From: Slackia heliotrinireducens DSM 20476
GTDB lineage: Bacteria > Actinomycetota > Coriobacteriia > Coriobacteriales > Eggerthellaceae
Assembly (NCBI RefSeq): GCF_000023885.1
Contig: NC_013165.1
Location: 868,001 to 932,000 of the forward strand
Direction: 5' to 3'
DNA length: 64,000 bases
How positions within the stretch are numbered: position 1 is the first letter of the stretch; the number at the start of each line of letters is the position of its first letter. Position numbers and translations under genes: made by a program. Below the pieces are notes generated by a model. It was not told where the DNA came from. It made no database searches and worked only from the letters and a program-made list of their open reading frames with translations. This document shows positions 1 through 7,887 of this stretch, in pieces.

Positions 1-324
1 GCCATCCAGGAGCTTGCCGGCGCTGCGAACCTCTACGTCGAGCAGAGCGCACCCTGGAACCTGGCCAAGTCCGAAGAGACCAAGGGCGAGCTGGCCGCCG
101 TGCTGTACAACGCGCTTGAGGCCTGCCGCATCATGGCGCTCTTCTTCGCGCCGTTCATGCCGCGCACGTCCGCCGAGGTGTTCCGTCGCCTGGGTCTGGA
201 CGACATCACGGCCGTGGACGACATCGAAGCCGCTTCCGCTTGGGGCCAGCTGCCTGCCGGCAACCCGGTGGAGAAGGGCGATCCGCTGTTCCCGCGCCTG
301 AACGTCGGCGACATCCAGCTGTAG
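1..324 (+). CDS. metG: Methionine--tRNA ligase, C-terminal part (5' end outside window)
   Basis: Frame 1 is open from the first base and stops at 322-324. The visible 107 residues read as the C-terminal anticodon-binding helical domain of class I methionyl-tRNA synthetase, which charges tRNA-Met in the cytoplasm. Seen directly: the stretch AAPWNL-like 'SAPWNLAK' and 'FFAPFMPRTSAEVF', both typical of the MetG helical domain, then a short tail ending LNVGDIQL. The protein ends here without the C-terminal tRNA-binding (EMAP/Trbp111) domain seen in many bacterial MetG. The catalytic domain lies upstream of the window. tatD starts 7 bases downstream, so the two are probably co-transcribed, an arrangement common in Gram-positive bacteria. 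Confidence 0.85.
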   Translation, partial: AIQELAGAANLYVEQSAPWNLAKSEETKGELAAVLYNALEACRIMALFFAPFMPRTSAEVFRRLGLDDITAVDDIEAASAWGQLPAGNPVEKGDPLFPRLNVGDIQL

Positions 325-331
325 GATTTGC

Positions 332-1417
332 ATGTCCTATCAGGCTCAACCAATAGATTTCGAAAGCCCCGCCGGTCATCTGATGTTTCGCGACGCGCTC
401 TTCTACAAGAAGCGCCGCCACGATTTCAGGCTGGTGGGGTCTCCGACGCCCGTGTTGGAGGTTCCCATCGCGGACTCCCACGCGCACCTGCAGATGATTT
501 CCGACCCCGCGCTGTCGTTGGCGCGCTGTGCCGTGCATCGGGTGGATTTCGTCGTCACGGTGGCGGACCCCAGCGAGCGGCCGGAAGAAACGTATGACGG
601 GCTGGATACGTGGCGCGCCGAAGCGCTGCGTATCCTCCCTGAGGTGTTCAAAGCCACCCGCAGCCACCTGCAAAACCTTCCAACCGGCGCCGTAGCGCCT
701 GACGAGGGCGGGGCGCCTGGGGATGAGGCTCTGTCGTTCCGCTGCCCGTGCACCACGCAGGTACCCGAGGTGCGCATCGCCTGCGGTCTGCACCCCCACA
801 ACGCCAAAGAATGGTCGCCCGATCTGGAGCAGCGGCTTCGCTCGCTGCTGGCCGACCCCCGCACGTCGGTGTTGGGCGAGGTGGGGCTGGACTACCATTA
901 CGATTTGTCGCCCCGTGATCAGCAGCGCGACGTGTTCCGCCGTCAGGTGGCGCTGGCCCATGAATGCGGTCTGCCGCTTATGCTGCACATCCGAGACGCC
1001 CATGACGATGCCTTCCAGATTCTGGAAGAGGAGGGCTGGCCTACGGCGGGTGTGGAACTGCATTGCTGCAGCATCGGCGCCGAGGAGCTTAAGCCCTGGT
1101 TGGATCGGGGCGCCTATGCGGCGTTCGGCGGCGCTATCACGTTCAAGAGTTCGGACGCCATCCGCACTTCTGCGGTGGCGACGCCTGAGGACCGCCTGCT
1201 GTTGGAAACGGATTCTCCGTACATGACGCCGGTGCCGTTCCGCGGTCAGGAATGCGGGCCGGAGCACACGGTGTTCACGGCGGCGCATCTGGCGCAGCTT
1301 CGTGGCTGCGAGCCCGGCGAGGGTCGCGCTGCGTTGCTGGCCGCCACGTACCGCACCACCCGGGAGCTGTTCGACCGCACGCCGACGGGCTGGCAGCAGA
1401 GCAACTTCGCAGGTTAA
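332..1417 (+). CDS. TatD family metal-dependent hydrolase (DNase)
   Basis: A 361-residue protein of the TatD amidohydrolase/TIM-barrel family; members are Mg-dependent 3'-5' exonucleases active on DNA and RNA. Seen: the metal-binding HxH in 'ADSHAHLQM' near residue 50, 'GEVGLDYHY' with the bridging Glu near residue 180, 'MLHIRDAHDDA' near 215 and 'ETDSPYMTP' near 290. The family is usually about 260 residues; the surplus is a ~45-residue N-terminal extension and an insertion of some 60-70 residues before 'EVRIACGLHPHNA'. ATG at 332 follows metG by 7 bases, supporting translational coupling. It may be the usual metG-linked TatD (YcfH/YabD type). Cytoplasmic. Confidence 0.85.
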   Translation: MSYQAQPIDFESPAGHLMFRDALFYKKRRHDFRLVGSPTPVLEVPIADSHAHLQMISDPALSLARCAVHRVDFVVTVADPSERPEETYDGLDTWRAEALRILPEVFKATRSHLQNLPTGAVAPDEGGAPGDEALSFRCPCTTQVPEVRIACGLHPHNAKEWSPDLEQRLRSLLADPRTSVLGEVGLDYHYDLSPRDQQRDVFRRQVALAHECGLPLMLHIRDAHDDAFQILEEEGWPTAGVELHCCSIGAEELKPWLDRGAYAAFGGAITFKSSDAIRTSAVATPEDRLLLETDSPYMTPVPFRGQECGPEHTVFTAAHLAQLRGCEPGEGRAALLAATYRTTRELFDRTPTGWQQSNFAG

Positions 1418-1444
1418 CGGCCGGGTTCGGCGGAAGGGGAGACC

Positions 1445-2023
1445 ATGAGCGACAGGGCTATGATCGTCGTCGGATCGCCTCGTGCGAACGGCGTGTCGGC
1501 GCGCTATGCTGAGCTGCTGCGCAAGCATATCGGGCAGCGGTTCGGGGAGATAGCCACGTGGAAGGTGTCCGACAATCCCGTGGCTGGATGCATCGGTTGC
1601 GGCGCCTGCAGAAAAACCTACTCATGCGTCATCCATGATGATGCCGCTGCGGAATTCATCGACCTGCTCTGGACGGTCGACGAGGTCCATGTGGTGTGCC
1701 CCGTGTACTTCTCGGGTCCTCCGTCCCAGTTCAAAGCCCTGATGGACCGTTTGCAGCCCGTGTGGGAATACCGCTGCGGCCCCAACGCGAAACGCCATAC
1801 GCCTGCAGGTCCTTTATACCTGCACGTCATAGGCATGGGCGGTGACCCGCATGGCTTTGATCCTTTGGTCACCACCGTGAAATCAGCCTTCGGCGCCGCC
1901 GGTTGGCACCTTCGCGAAGTCATCGACCAGGTGGGCTGGGGCCAGGATGGAAATTCCGACGAGATGCTTCCGACGCTGCCGGGAGACGCAGATGGAGACG
2001 GACAAGGAGACGACCGTGACTGA
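1445..2023 (+). CDS. Iron-sulfur flavoprotein / NAD(P)H-dependent FMN reductase family protein
   Basis: 192 residues with a flavodoxin-like fold. The N-terminus 'MIVVGSPRANGVSARY' matches the FMN phosphate-binding loop of the NADPH-dependent FMN reductase superfamily. Residues ~50-65 hold a compact cysteine cluster, C-x2-C-x2-C-x5-C ('CIGCGACRKTYSC'), the spacing of the [4Fe-4S] site in Isf-type iron-sulfur flavoproteins. 'CPVYFSGPPSQFKALMDR' matches the conserved loop over the flavin. It probably moves electrons between ferredoxin or NADH and an unknown acceptor; the substrate cannot be told. The 3' end overlaps the chosen rsmA start by 8 bases. ATG at 1445 has an upstream GGAAGGGGAG ribosome site. 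Confidence 0.75.
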   Translation: MSDRAMIVVGSPRANGVSARYAELLRKHIGQRFGEIATWKVSDNPVAGCIGCGACRKTYSCVIHDDAAAEFIDLLWTVDEVHVVCPVYFSGPPSQFKALMDRLQPVWEYRCGPNAKRHTPAGPLYLHVIGMGGDPHGFDPLVTTVKSAFGAAGWHLREVIDQVGWGQDGNSDEMLPTLPGDADGDGQGDDRD

Positions 2024-2906
2024 GTTCTCGCCATTGGCCAAGCCGTCTGTCACGCGGACGGTGCTGCAGCGCCACGGCCTTGCCACCAAGAAAGCTTTAG
2101 GCCAGAACTTCCTGGTCAGCGACGCGATCATCGGCAAGATCTGCGAGCTGTCCGAGGTGTGCGGCCAAGACGACGTGTTGGAAGTGGGGCCCGGCATCGG
2201 CACGCTGACGGTGGCGTTGCTGCCCCGTGCAAACCGCGTTCTCTCGGTGGAGCGCGACCGCGACCTGCCCGCAGTGCTCGCTGAGACCTGCGGTGCTTTC
2301 GATAACTTCACGCTGCTGCAAAAGGATGCTCTTGACCTGCGGGAAGAGGACTTCGCATGCGTGCCTGGCGATCCGTTCGCGCCGAACAAATTCGTGGCAA
2401 ACCTGCCGTATGCAGTGGCCGCCACGTTGGTGCTGGACTATTTCCAGAAAATCGAAAGCATCCAGAGCGCGACGGTCATGGTCCAAAGCGAAGTGGCCGA
2501 CCGCATGTCCGCCAAGCCGGCGACAAAGGAGTACGGCGCCTACACCGTCAAACTGCAGCTTATCGCGAAACCGACAGGCCGCTTCCAGGTGTCGCCGAAC
2601 AACTTCTTTCCGCCGCCGCACGTCACCTCGTCGGTCATCCGGCTGGACCGCCGCGACGACTTGGGCGTTACGCCTGACGAAGCCGCTGCGGCAAGCATGA
2701 TGGCGGATGCGGCCTTCACCCAGCGCCGCAAGACGGTGGCCAATTCCATGAAGCAGTACTTCTCTCGTCCGCAAAGCCCTATCGACGCGACGGATGTTCC
2801 GAAGATGATGCAATCGGCTGGCATCGACGCCCGCAGACGCGGCGAGACCCTTGGTCTCGAAGAGTTTATTGAACTGGGCAGATGCCTTCTTCGTATGTGC
2901 AAATGA
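2016..2906 (+). CDS. rsmA: 16S rRNA dimethyladenosine transferase
   Basis: RsmA/KsgA dimethylates two adjacent adenines in the 3' terminal helix of 16S rRNA during small-subunit assembly, using S-adenosylmethionine. Seen: 'GQNFLVSD' near residue 28, the SAM-binding loop 'VLEVGPGIGTL' near 57, the catalytic 'NLPY' around residue 129, and a C-terminal helical domain. I chose GTG at 2016 because AAGGAGA lies six bases upstream and the resulting 296-residue protein has the normal family N-terminus; an in-frame ATG at 1992 is also possible. It overlaps the preceding flavoprotein gene by 8 bases. rsmA followed by veg is a conserved Gram-positive neighbourhood. Confidence 0.92.
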   Translation: MTEFSPLAKPSVTRTVLQRHGLATKKALGQNFLVSDAIIGKICELSEVCGQDDVLEVGPGIGTLTVALLPRANRVLSVERDRDLPAVLAETCGAFDNFTLLQKDALDLREEDFACVPGDPFAPNKFVANLPYAVAATLVLDYFQKIESIQSATVMVQSEVADRMSAKPATKEYGAYTVKLQLIAKPTGRFQVSPNNFFPPPHVTSSVIRLDRRDDLGVTPDEAAAASMMADAAFTQRRKTVANSMKQYFSRPQSPIDATDVPKMMQSAGIDARRRGETLGLEEFIELGRCLLRMCK

Positions 2907-2957
2907 TGGTGGCAAAGTAACAATTCGGCATGGGCCGTGGGGTGCTTCGGAATTTTC

Positions 2958-2985
2958 TTGAGGTCTTGACAGCGCGTGGTAGAAT
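2958..2985 (+). promoter_or_regulatory. Candidate promoter of veg
   Basis: TTGAGG at 2958-2963 and TAGAAT at 2980-2985 are separated by 16 bases and sit 45 bases before the veg start, in the intergenic region after rsmA. A perfect TTGACA also occurs at 2966-2971 but is only 8 bases from TAGAAT, so it cannot pair with that -10 box. Confidence 0.45.
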
Positions 2986-3030
2986 ATCGCCTTGCACTGT
3001 TGTCAATTCGCGATTAGAGGAAGCTAACAC

Positions 3031-3369
3031 ATGGAACTTGAGAAGCAGGTTCATATTGTAGATGATATTCGTTCGGAACTCACCTCTCGCACCAATACGC
3101 GTCTGAAGGTTCGCGCGAATATGGGTCGTTCCAAGATTATCGAGTGTGAAGGCACCTTGATGCAGACCCACCCTGCGTTGTTCATCCTTGAAGTCGACCG
3201 TAAGCGTGGCCGCACTGCCCGTCAGTCCTATCAGTACGTCGATGTGCTGACTGGCATGGTCGAGCTGTACGACCCGAAGTCCGGAGAGCCTCTGTTCATC
3301 CTCGAGACCGAGGAGAAGGAAGACGGCATTTTCGGAGTCGGCCTCGATGGAGAGGATGACGAGGAATAA
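3031..3369 (+). CDS. veg: Veg family protein
   Basis: 112-residue acidic protein. The core 'KVRANMGRSKIIECEGTL' with 'HPALFILEV' and 'RQSYQYVDVLTG' matches the Veg family, an SH3-like small protein of Firmicutes and some Actinobacteria. In Bacillus subtilis Veg stimulates biofilm matrix gene expression; its molecular activity is not settled. The Bacillus protein is about 86 residues; this one carries an extra acidic C-terminal tail (GEDDEE). It lies immediately downstream of rsmA, as veg does in Bacillus, which supports the call. ATG at 3031 has AGAGGAAGC upstream. It has its own promoter-like sequence and a strong terminator, so it is probably a monocistronic, well-expressed gene. Confidence 0.85.
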   Translation: MELEKQVHIVDDIRSELTSRTNTRLKVRANMGRSKIIECEGTLMQTHPALFILEVDRKRGRTARQSYQYVDVLTGMVELYDPKSGEPLFILETEEKEDGIFGVGLDGEDDEE

Positions 3370-3398
3370 GTCATCTGCACCGCATGCACGTCCAAGGG

Positions 3399-3424
3399 CC
3401 CCGCTTCGGCGGGGTTCTTTCTAT
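3399..3424 (+). terminator. Rho-independent terminator after veg
   Basis: Stem CCCCGC (3399-3404) / GCGGGG (3409-3414) with a TTCG tetraloop, followed by TTCTTTCTAT. It lies 30 bases after the veg stop codon. Confidence 0.85.
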
Positions 3425-3909
3425 ATATAGAGGGGCGGGTTCAGGCCTGTGTGTGTGTGCGGCGCGTACGGCGCGGGTTCCCGAATCGAATCATAAATAA
3501 TGCACCTGTCTGGGGCAGAAAAGGTGCAGCTTTCGACAAGCCTCCTGATAAGAGGCGAGAAGGCGTTGGCCGCACATTGGTCACAAAAGCATACAGCCAG
3601 TTCAGCCCCATAAAATATGGGACATTGCGGACGCCGACCGTCCCTTTTCGGGCGGCGCGCTGTGATATAGTGAACACGGTTAGCGAAACAGATCAATCCG
3701 CATCGTGTGTCTGCGTAAACGCGATGCGGGACAGGACGCTAGCCATTCTGCTTTCGCATTTCGCGAGCCTTTTCTGCATCATGAAGAAACACAAAGGCGC
3801 CTTTTGCATTCCTGTGAACCGAGACGCGCAAATATCTGCTGGTAAACGTTTTGCGCGCGGCGTTCGGTTGGAAATCGGGTGCCGACAATCCCGTAGAAAG
3901 GGAAACACA
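3425..3909 (+). other. 485-base gene-free, structured region upstream of the ECF transporter genes
   Basis: No convincing coding sequence. It holds several inverted repeats: TGCACCT (3501-3507) / AGGTGCA (3522-3528) with an inner TCTG/CAGA pair, and GCCTC (3540-3544) / GAGGC (3552-3556). A -10-like TATAGT lies at 3666-3671. It is followed by a nested stem: outer GGTTAGCG (3678-3685) / CGCTAGCC (3737-3744) and inner CCGCATCG (3698-3705) / CGATGCGG (3722-3729). This could be a long 5' leader with a cis-regulatory RNA. I could not match it to the TPP, cobalamin, folate or preQ1 riboswitch consensus. The coding frame of the S component is open far upstream into this region but shows no protein-like character before 3910. 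Confidence 0.5.
3666..3744 (+). promoter_or_regulatory. Candidate promoter -10 box and nested stem-loop in the ECF transporter leader
   Basis: TATAGT at 3666-3671 would start a leader of about 235 nt. Its first element is a two-level hairpin: an 8-bp outer stem (3678-3685 with 3737-3744, one G-U pair), an asymmetric internal loop, and a perfect 8-bp inner stem (3698-3705 with 3722-3729). No good -35 box is visible. The function is inferred from position only. Confidence 0.4.
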
Positions 3910-4461
3910 ATGGATTGGAAAACCAAAGAAATCGTTACCGTCGCGATGGTCGGTGCAGTCATCGGCGTGCTGTTTACGTTAATGGACTTCGCATACATGC
4001 CGCTGTCCGCCGTGCTCGGCGTCGTGTTCATGGAGATCACGTTCGGTTTCTACATGCTGTCCCCGCTCGTCCCCATGTACATTGTCCGTAAGCCCGGCGC
4101 GGCCGTTTTCGGAGCCCTGGTTGCCGCTCTTGTGAACATCCTTCTGGGCAGCCCCTACGGCATCCAGCTCATTCTTGCGAACCTGCTCGAAGGCATCGCC
4201 GTTGAAATCGGATTCTTCGTTGTTACCAAGTACAAGGGCACGCTTGCGAACTTTGCTGTAAGCGGCATCCTGGGCGCGCTTTTCGTATTTGCACGCGACT
4301 TTATCGTCTTTTACGCCATGGCGTTCCAGTCGTTCATGGTTCCGCTGCTGATCGTCCGAATTCTGAGCGCCATCTTCATCGGCTACCTGCTCACCAAGCT
4401 TATTGTCATGGCTCTGAACAAGACCGGCGTCACCAAGAGCTTCGCCTGTGCCCAGGAATAG
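3910..4461 (+). CDS. ECF transporter S component, YkoE-like (thiamine/HMP-type)
   Basis: 183-residue integral membrane protein with about five or six hydrophobic segments. It resembles YkoE, the substrate-binding subunit of the ECF transporter YkoEDC for the thiamine precursor hydroxymethylpyrimidine: 'KEIVTVAMVGAVIGVLFTLMDF' at the N-terminus and 'GFYMLSPLVPMYIVRKPGAA' in the first third. The next two genes encode a double ATPase and a T component, the exact YkoE-D-C order, which supports the call. The substrate is inferred, and no TPP riboswitch was found upstream. ATG at 3910 follows GAAAGGGAAACACA. The stop codon lies inside the next gene (14-base overlap). Confidence 0.8.
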   Translation: MDWKTKEIVTVAMVGAVIGVLFTLMDFAYMPLSAVLGVVFMEITFGFYMLSPLVPMYIVRKPGAAVFGALVAALVNILLGSPYGIQLILANLLEGIAVEIGFFVVTKYKGTLANFAVSGILGALFVFARDFIVFYAMAFQSFMVPLLIVRILSAIFIGYLLTKLIVMALNKTGVTKSFACAQE

Positions 4462-6070
4462 AGCCGAACATACCGCGAATACACCTGTCGTCCGACTTGA
4501 CCAGGTTACGTTCACCCATACGGGCGCCCCGGCGCCCGTATGGGCTCATGTCAGCTGCGCTTTTCCCGAAGGCGGCATTCATGTGATAGCGGGGCCGTCC
4601 GGGTGCGGCAAAAGCACGTTGCTCCAGGTCATCAACGGGTTGATTCCCCATATCAACGAGGGCGAGCTTACAGGTCGGGTGCTGTTCCGCGGCAAAGACG
4701 TCACCGATGTAGATGCCCGCTATCGCTGCGCGCATATCGGCTATGTGATGCAGGATCCCGAAGGCCAGTTCTGCACGTTCACCGTGGAAGAGGAGCTTGC
4801 CTTCGGCATGGAGAACCTGGGCATCGACCCCGCCGAAATCGCGTACAGGAGTGAACGGGTGCTGGCCGAAATGGGTATGGAAGACCTGATGGACCGAAGC
4901 CTGTCGGCGTTGTCCGGCGGGCAGAAGCAGAAGATCGCCATCGCGTCGGTTCTGGCCATGGAGCCCGACGTGCTGCTGCTCGACGAGCCTACTGCGAACT
5001 TGGACCCCGTCAGCAGGAACGATGTTCTTGAGCTGGTGGTTTCCTCCGCGCGCCGCTCAGGCATGACGGTCATCATGGTCGAGCACAACCTTTCCGACAT
5101 AATCGACGCCATCGACACGTTTACCGTCATGGACGCACAGGGGAACGTCGTCGTTCAGGGCAGCCGTAGCGATGTGATCGGCCGGTTGGAGGACCCGGAT
5201 TGTTCGGAGCTTCGAGGCTACCTTCCTGGTTCGTTGTGGGGGCCTCAGGCCATCGAGTCGGTCTGGCAGGACGACGACCTCACCGTACGCGGAGAACCCG
5301 TCCTTCGTGTGAGCGACGTCTCTTTCGCGTACCCCTTGAACAAGGGATTTCGCAAACGCACGTATGGCCCGCCTGTGCTTGATGGTGTCGACTTGACGGT
5401 ATATCAAGAGGACTTTCTCGCTGTGGTCGGCCAGAACGGCACAGGGAAATCGACCTTGTTCAACGTCATATTCGGGCTCTACGAGCAGCAATCGGGCAGT
5501 GTGGAACTCTTCGGGCAGGACACGCGAACCATGCGCAAGAAGGACATGTACCGCACCATGGGGCTCGTGTTCCAGAATCCTGAGCTGCAGTTCATCACGA
5601 ACCAGGTTGACGACGAGCTCATGGCCAGCCTCAAGGACGAACCCATGTCTGACGGCGAGAAGCACGACCGGGTGAGCGCGATGCTGGAGCGCTACGGCCT
5701 TCTCCCGTATGCCGGGCAGAGCCCCTTCGTGCTCAGCCAGGGGCAGAAACGCCGCTTGAGCGTGGCAACGATGCTTCTGACCAGCCAGAAGATGCTCTTT
5801 CTCGACGAGCCCACCTATGGGCAGGACACCCAGAACCGCATCGAGCTTATGGACGAGATGCTGCGCCTCAATTCCCAAGGCGTGGCAATCGTCATGATCA
5901 CGCACGACCTCGAATTGATTCGCCGATACGCCAAACGCGTGGTGTGCCTGGACTCGGGCAAGGTGGTCCTCGACGGCACACCCGCCGATTACGATCGCAT
6001 GTTGCGCGACGCCGAAACCGACCGAGCTTCTGACCGGCGTATGGAAGGAGGCCGGGTCGACCATGTTTAG
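4448..6070 (+). CDS. ECF transporter fused double ATPase (EcfA-A', YkoD-like)
   Basis: 540 residues made of two tandem ABC ATPase domains that power the vitamin importer. Domain 1: Walker A 'GPSGCGKSTL' near residue 50, signature 'LSGGQKQK' near 155, Walker B 'VLLLDEPT' near 175, H-loop 'VEHNL'. Domain 2: 'GQNGTGKSTL' near 330, a signature changed to 'LSQGQKRR' near 430, Walker B 'MLFLDEPT' near 450, H-loop 'ITHDL'. The fusion matches YkoD of the hydroxymethylpyrimidine/thiamine transporter family. The start is a GTG overlapping the S-component gene by 14 bases, and the 3' end overlaps the T-component gene by 8 bases: a tightly coupled operon. Cytoplasmic face of the membrane. Confidence 0.85.
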   Translation: MPRNRAEHTANTPVVRLDQVTFTHTGAPAPVWAHVSCAFPEGGIHVIAGPSGCGKSTLLQVINGLIPHINEGELTGRVLFRGKDVTDVDARYRCAHIGYVMQDPEGQFCTFTVEEELAFGMENLGIDPAEIAYRSERVLAEMGMEDLMDRSLSALSGGQKQKIAIASVLAMEPDVLLLDEPTANLDPVSRNDVLELVVSSARRSGMTVIMVEHNLSDIIDAIDTFTVMDAQGNVVVQGSRSDVIGRLEDPDCSELRGYLPGSLWGPQAIESVWQDDDLTVRGEPVLRVSDVSFAYPLNKGFRKRTYGPPVLDGVDLTVYQEDFLAVVGQNGTGKSTLFNVIFGLYEQQSGSVELFGQDTRTMRKKDMYRTMGLVFQNPELQFITNQVDDELMASLKDEPMSDGEKHDRVSAMLERYGLLPYAGQSPFVLSQGQKRRLSVATMLLTSQKMLFLDEPTYGQDTQNRIELMDEMLRLNSQGVAIVMITHDLELIRRYAKRVVCLDSGKVVLDGTPADYDRMLRDAETDRASDRRMEGGRVDHV

Positions 6071-6875
6071 CTACATCGACCAAGACTCCTGGCTGCACCG
6101 CCGCAACCCGACGATGAAGTTCGTTCTCATGCTGGCCGTCACCGTAGTCATCTGCCTTTCGTACTATCCCATCCTGCCTATATCGACGGTTGTGCTGGTC
6201 GTCGCGTTGACATGCATCGGCGGCCGCATTTCGCCAAAGGTGTTTTTGGGCCAGCTGAAAGCGTTCATCTTCATCGCGGCCGTGTTCATGGTTTCCATGA
6301 CCGTTCTCCGCGGTCTGAGCTATTCGCCCGACACCTTGTACGCCTGGGGACCTTTCACCTGGTCGCGAATGGACCTCATCAACATTCTTACTTTAGGATT
6401 CCGCATCATGGCCTTCGTAGCGATGTCGGTTGCTTTCGTGGCCACCACACGACCTCGCGACATCGTGCTCAGCCTTATCGGGCAATGCAAGCTCGACCCG
6501 GTGCGGGGCTTCGCCATCATGGCGGCTTACCGCTTCCTTCCTGAGCTGCAAGATCACGTTCAAACCATCCGCCTTGCCCAGCGCATTCGCGGCATCGAGA
6601 GCAACGACGGCCTCCTGAATAGGCTTGCTTCGCCGTTCAGGTTGATATTGCCCCTGTTCTGCCTGGCCGCGCGCCGCGGGGATTCCATAGCCTGCGCCAT
6701 GGAGAGCCGCGGGCTTGGCGGAACGGAGCGCACGTATTGTCATGAGGCTCGCATCGATTCGGGCGACTGGGTGTTTGCGGCAGGTGTGGTGGTTGTATAT
6801 GCTGCCCTTATAATCGCGCTCGTGTATATGGGCGCATTCCATTTCAGTGTAAATGTTCAAACGTTTGGAAGGTAA
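6063..6875 (+). CDS. ECF transporter transmembrane (T) component, YkoC/CbiQ-like
   Basis: 270-residue membrane protein of the EcfT/CbiQ family, which joins the S component to the ATPases. Seen: hydrophobic segments at residues ~20-60, 65-90, 105-130 and 240-262, and the cytoplasmic coupling motifs typical of EcfT, 'AQRIRGIE' near residue 176 and 'AMESRGLGG' near 215 (two Ala-Arg-Gly-type motifs that contact the ATPases). ATG at 6063 overlaps the ATPase gene by 8 bases and is preceded by GGAGGCCGGG. With the two upstream genes it makes a complete group I-style ECF transporter. Confidence 0.85.
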   Translation: MFSYIDQDSWLHRRNPTMKFVLMLAVTVVICLSYYPILPISTVVLVVALTCIGGRISPKVFLGQLKAFIFIAAVFMVSMTVLRGLSYSPDTLYAWGPFTWSRMDLINILTLGFRIMAFVAMSVAFVATTRPRDIVLSLIGQCKLDPVRGFAIMAAYRFLPELQDHVQTIRLAQRIRGIESNDGLLNRLASPFRLILPLFCLAARRGDSIACAMESRGLGGTERTYCHEARIDSGDWVFAAGVVVVYAALIIALVYMGAFHFSVNVQTFGR

Positions 6876-6877
6876 TC

Positions 6878-7624
6878 ATGCCATTCAAGACAGACAAAAT
6901 CTCATACGGGTTTCCTCATCAGGATTATCCGAAGGAACTGGTGAAGGAGACGCTTCAGGGTCTGACGGAGACGCTCGGCCTTGAGCGCGAGCCGGTCGCC
7001 ATCACCTTCCTGTATGACGAAGCGGATTTCGAGGCGTATCCTGCCCCGGTTCCGGACTCGAAGATCCCGTATTGCGTCATGGTGAAACAGGCCGCGACGA
7101 AGGGCGTTGCCCGCAAGACGCTGCTGGAACACCATGCATGCGACGGCGGAACCACGGCGCTTGGCCTTGAGCCGAGCACGCACGAGATCGATTCCGGCAA
7201 AACCTATTTCTCATATAACCTGTATTCGTCCGTTTCGACGGCGCATCGCCATCTTGACGGCATCAAGCGCCTGTGCGATGGACCGTTTTTCGTGCATGGC
7301 GTTGCCATCGTGCCCCTGTCCCAGTGCGAGCGTACGCCGGATGTCGTCATCATGGTGGTGAATGCATGGCAGTCCATGCGCCTGGTGCAGGGCTACGCAT
7401 ACCACACGGGTAAGAAACCCCAGATCGACATGGGTGCCATGCAGGCCATGTGCTCCGAGGTTACGGCGTCCCCGTACTATTCCGGAGAACTGAACATCTC
7501 CGTCATGTGTCCCAGCACGCGCATGTTGTGCAAGTGGACCGAAAACGACATGCTCGCAGGCATTCCCTACGAACTGTTCGACATGATTGCTTCGGGCGTC
7601 CAAGCTACCGTCATGGATTACTAG
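6878..7624 (+). CDS. DUF169 family protein
   Basis: 248 residues resembling the uncharacterised DUF169 (COG2043) family found in anaerobes and archaea. Seen: 'EREPVAITFLYDEADF' near residue 36, then 'KIPYCVMVKQAATKG' and 'HHACDGGTTALGL', the conserved Cys-containing core near residues 70-100, and a second set of Cys residues at 'SQCERTPDVVIMVVNAWQSMR' near 148 and 'MCSEVTASPYY' near 190. No signal peptide or membrane segment. The function is unknown; conserved cysteines suggest a metal or redox centre, which is inference. It starts 2 bases after the T component, so it may be the last gene of the vitamin transporter operon. Confidence 0.7.
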   Translation: MPFKTDKISYGFPHQDYPKELVKETLQGLTETLGLEREPVAITFLYDEADFEAYPAPVPDSKIPYCVMVKQAATKGVARKTLLEHHACDGGTTALGLEPSTHEIDSGKTYFSYNLYSSVSTAHRHLDGIKRLCDGPFFVHGVAIVPLSQCERTPDVVIMVVNAWQSMRLVQGYAYHTGKKPQIDMGAMQAMCSEVTASPYYSGELNISVMCPSTRMLCKWTENDMLAGIPYELFDMIASGVQATVMDY

Positions 7625-7695
7625 CGCACCGCTGCGCAAAGTCGGCGGGCCGGACGGCGTCTTCGAAGCCGGTCTTGGCGCTGAGCAAACCATCT

Positions 7696-7741
7696 TTGCA
7701 AGTTTTATACAAACCTCCAAGTCGGAAAAACGTGCAAAAAG
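7696..7741 (+). repeat. Dispersed intergenic repeat, copy 1 (46 bp)
   Basis: A 46-base sequence starting TTGCAAGTTTTATACAAACC and ending CGTGCAAAAAG. It is identical base for base to the reverse complement of 29145-29190, more than 21 kb away. A third, partial copy lies at 29329-29359. It is flanked by a short inverted repeat TTTGCA (7695-7700) / TGCAAA (7733-7738). It lies between the end of the DUF169 gene and the cstA terminator. Weaker similarity continues beyond the core toward a CTGGATGAA/CCAGACGAA-like string. Confidence 0.85.
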
Positions 7742-7823
7742 CGCCCGGTTTACTGGATGAAGGCAAGCGTGGCCTGGTCGAATCGTGCATGAAAGGCAAC
7801 GACGAAGCCTTCGGTGCCCTGAT

Positions 7824-7860
7824 GCTAAAAGAGGCTGTCCGCTTATACGGGCAGCCTCTT
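7824..7860 (-). terminator. Rho-independent terminator of cstA
   Basis: 13-bp stem AAGAGGCTGTCCG (7829-7841) / CGGGCAGCCTCTT (7848-7860), loop CTTATA, one G-U pair. Read on the minus strand it is followed by TTTTAGC, so it ends cstA transcription 28 bases past the stop codon. Confidence 0.85.
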
Positions 7861-7887
7861 GTGCAAAGGTCGAAGGATGCGAAGCGC

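Noticed and set aside
2966-2971. TTGACA as the -35 box of veg
   Set aside because: It is only 8 bases from the TAGAAT box and no other -10 lies at the right distance; TTGAGG at 2958 fits better.
3425-3909. TPP riboswitch upstream of the ykoE-like gene
   Set aside because: A GGGTGCC and a CGTAG string occur near 3880-3895, but the CTGAGA and the conserved GAACCTGA core are absent and the spacing is wrong.
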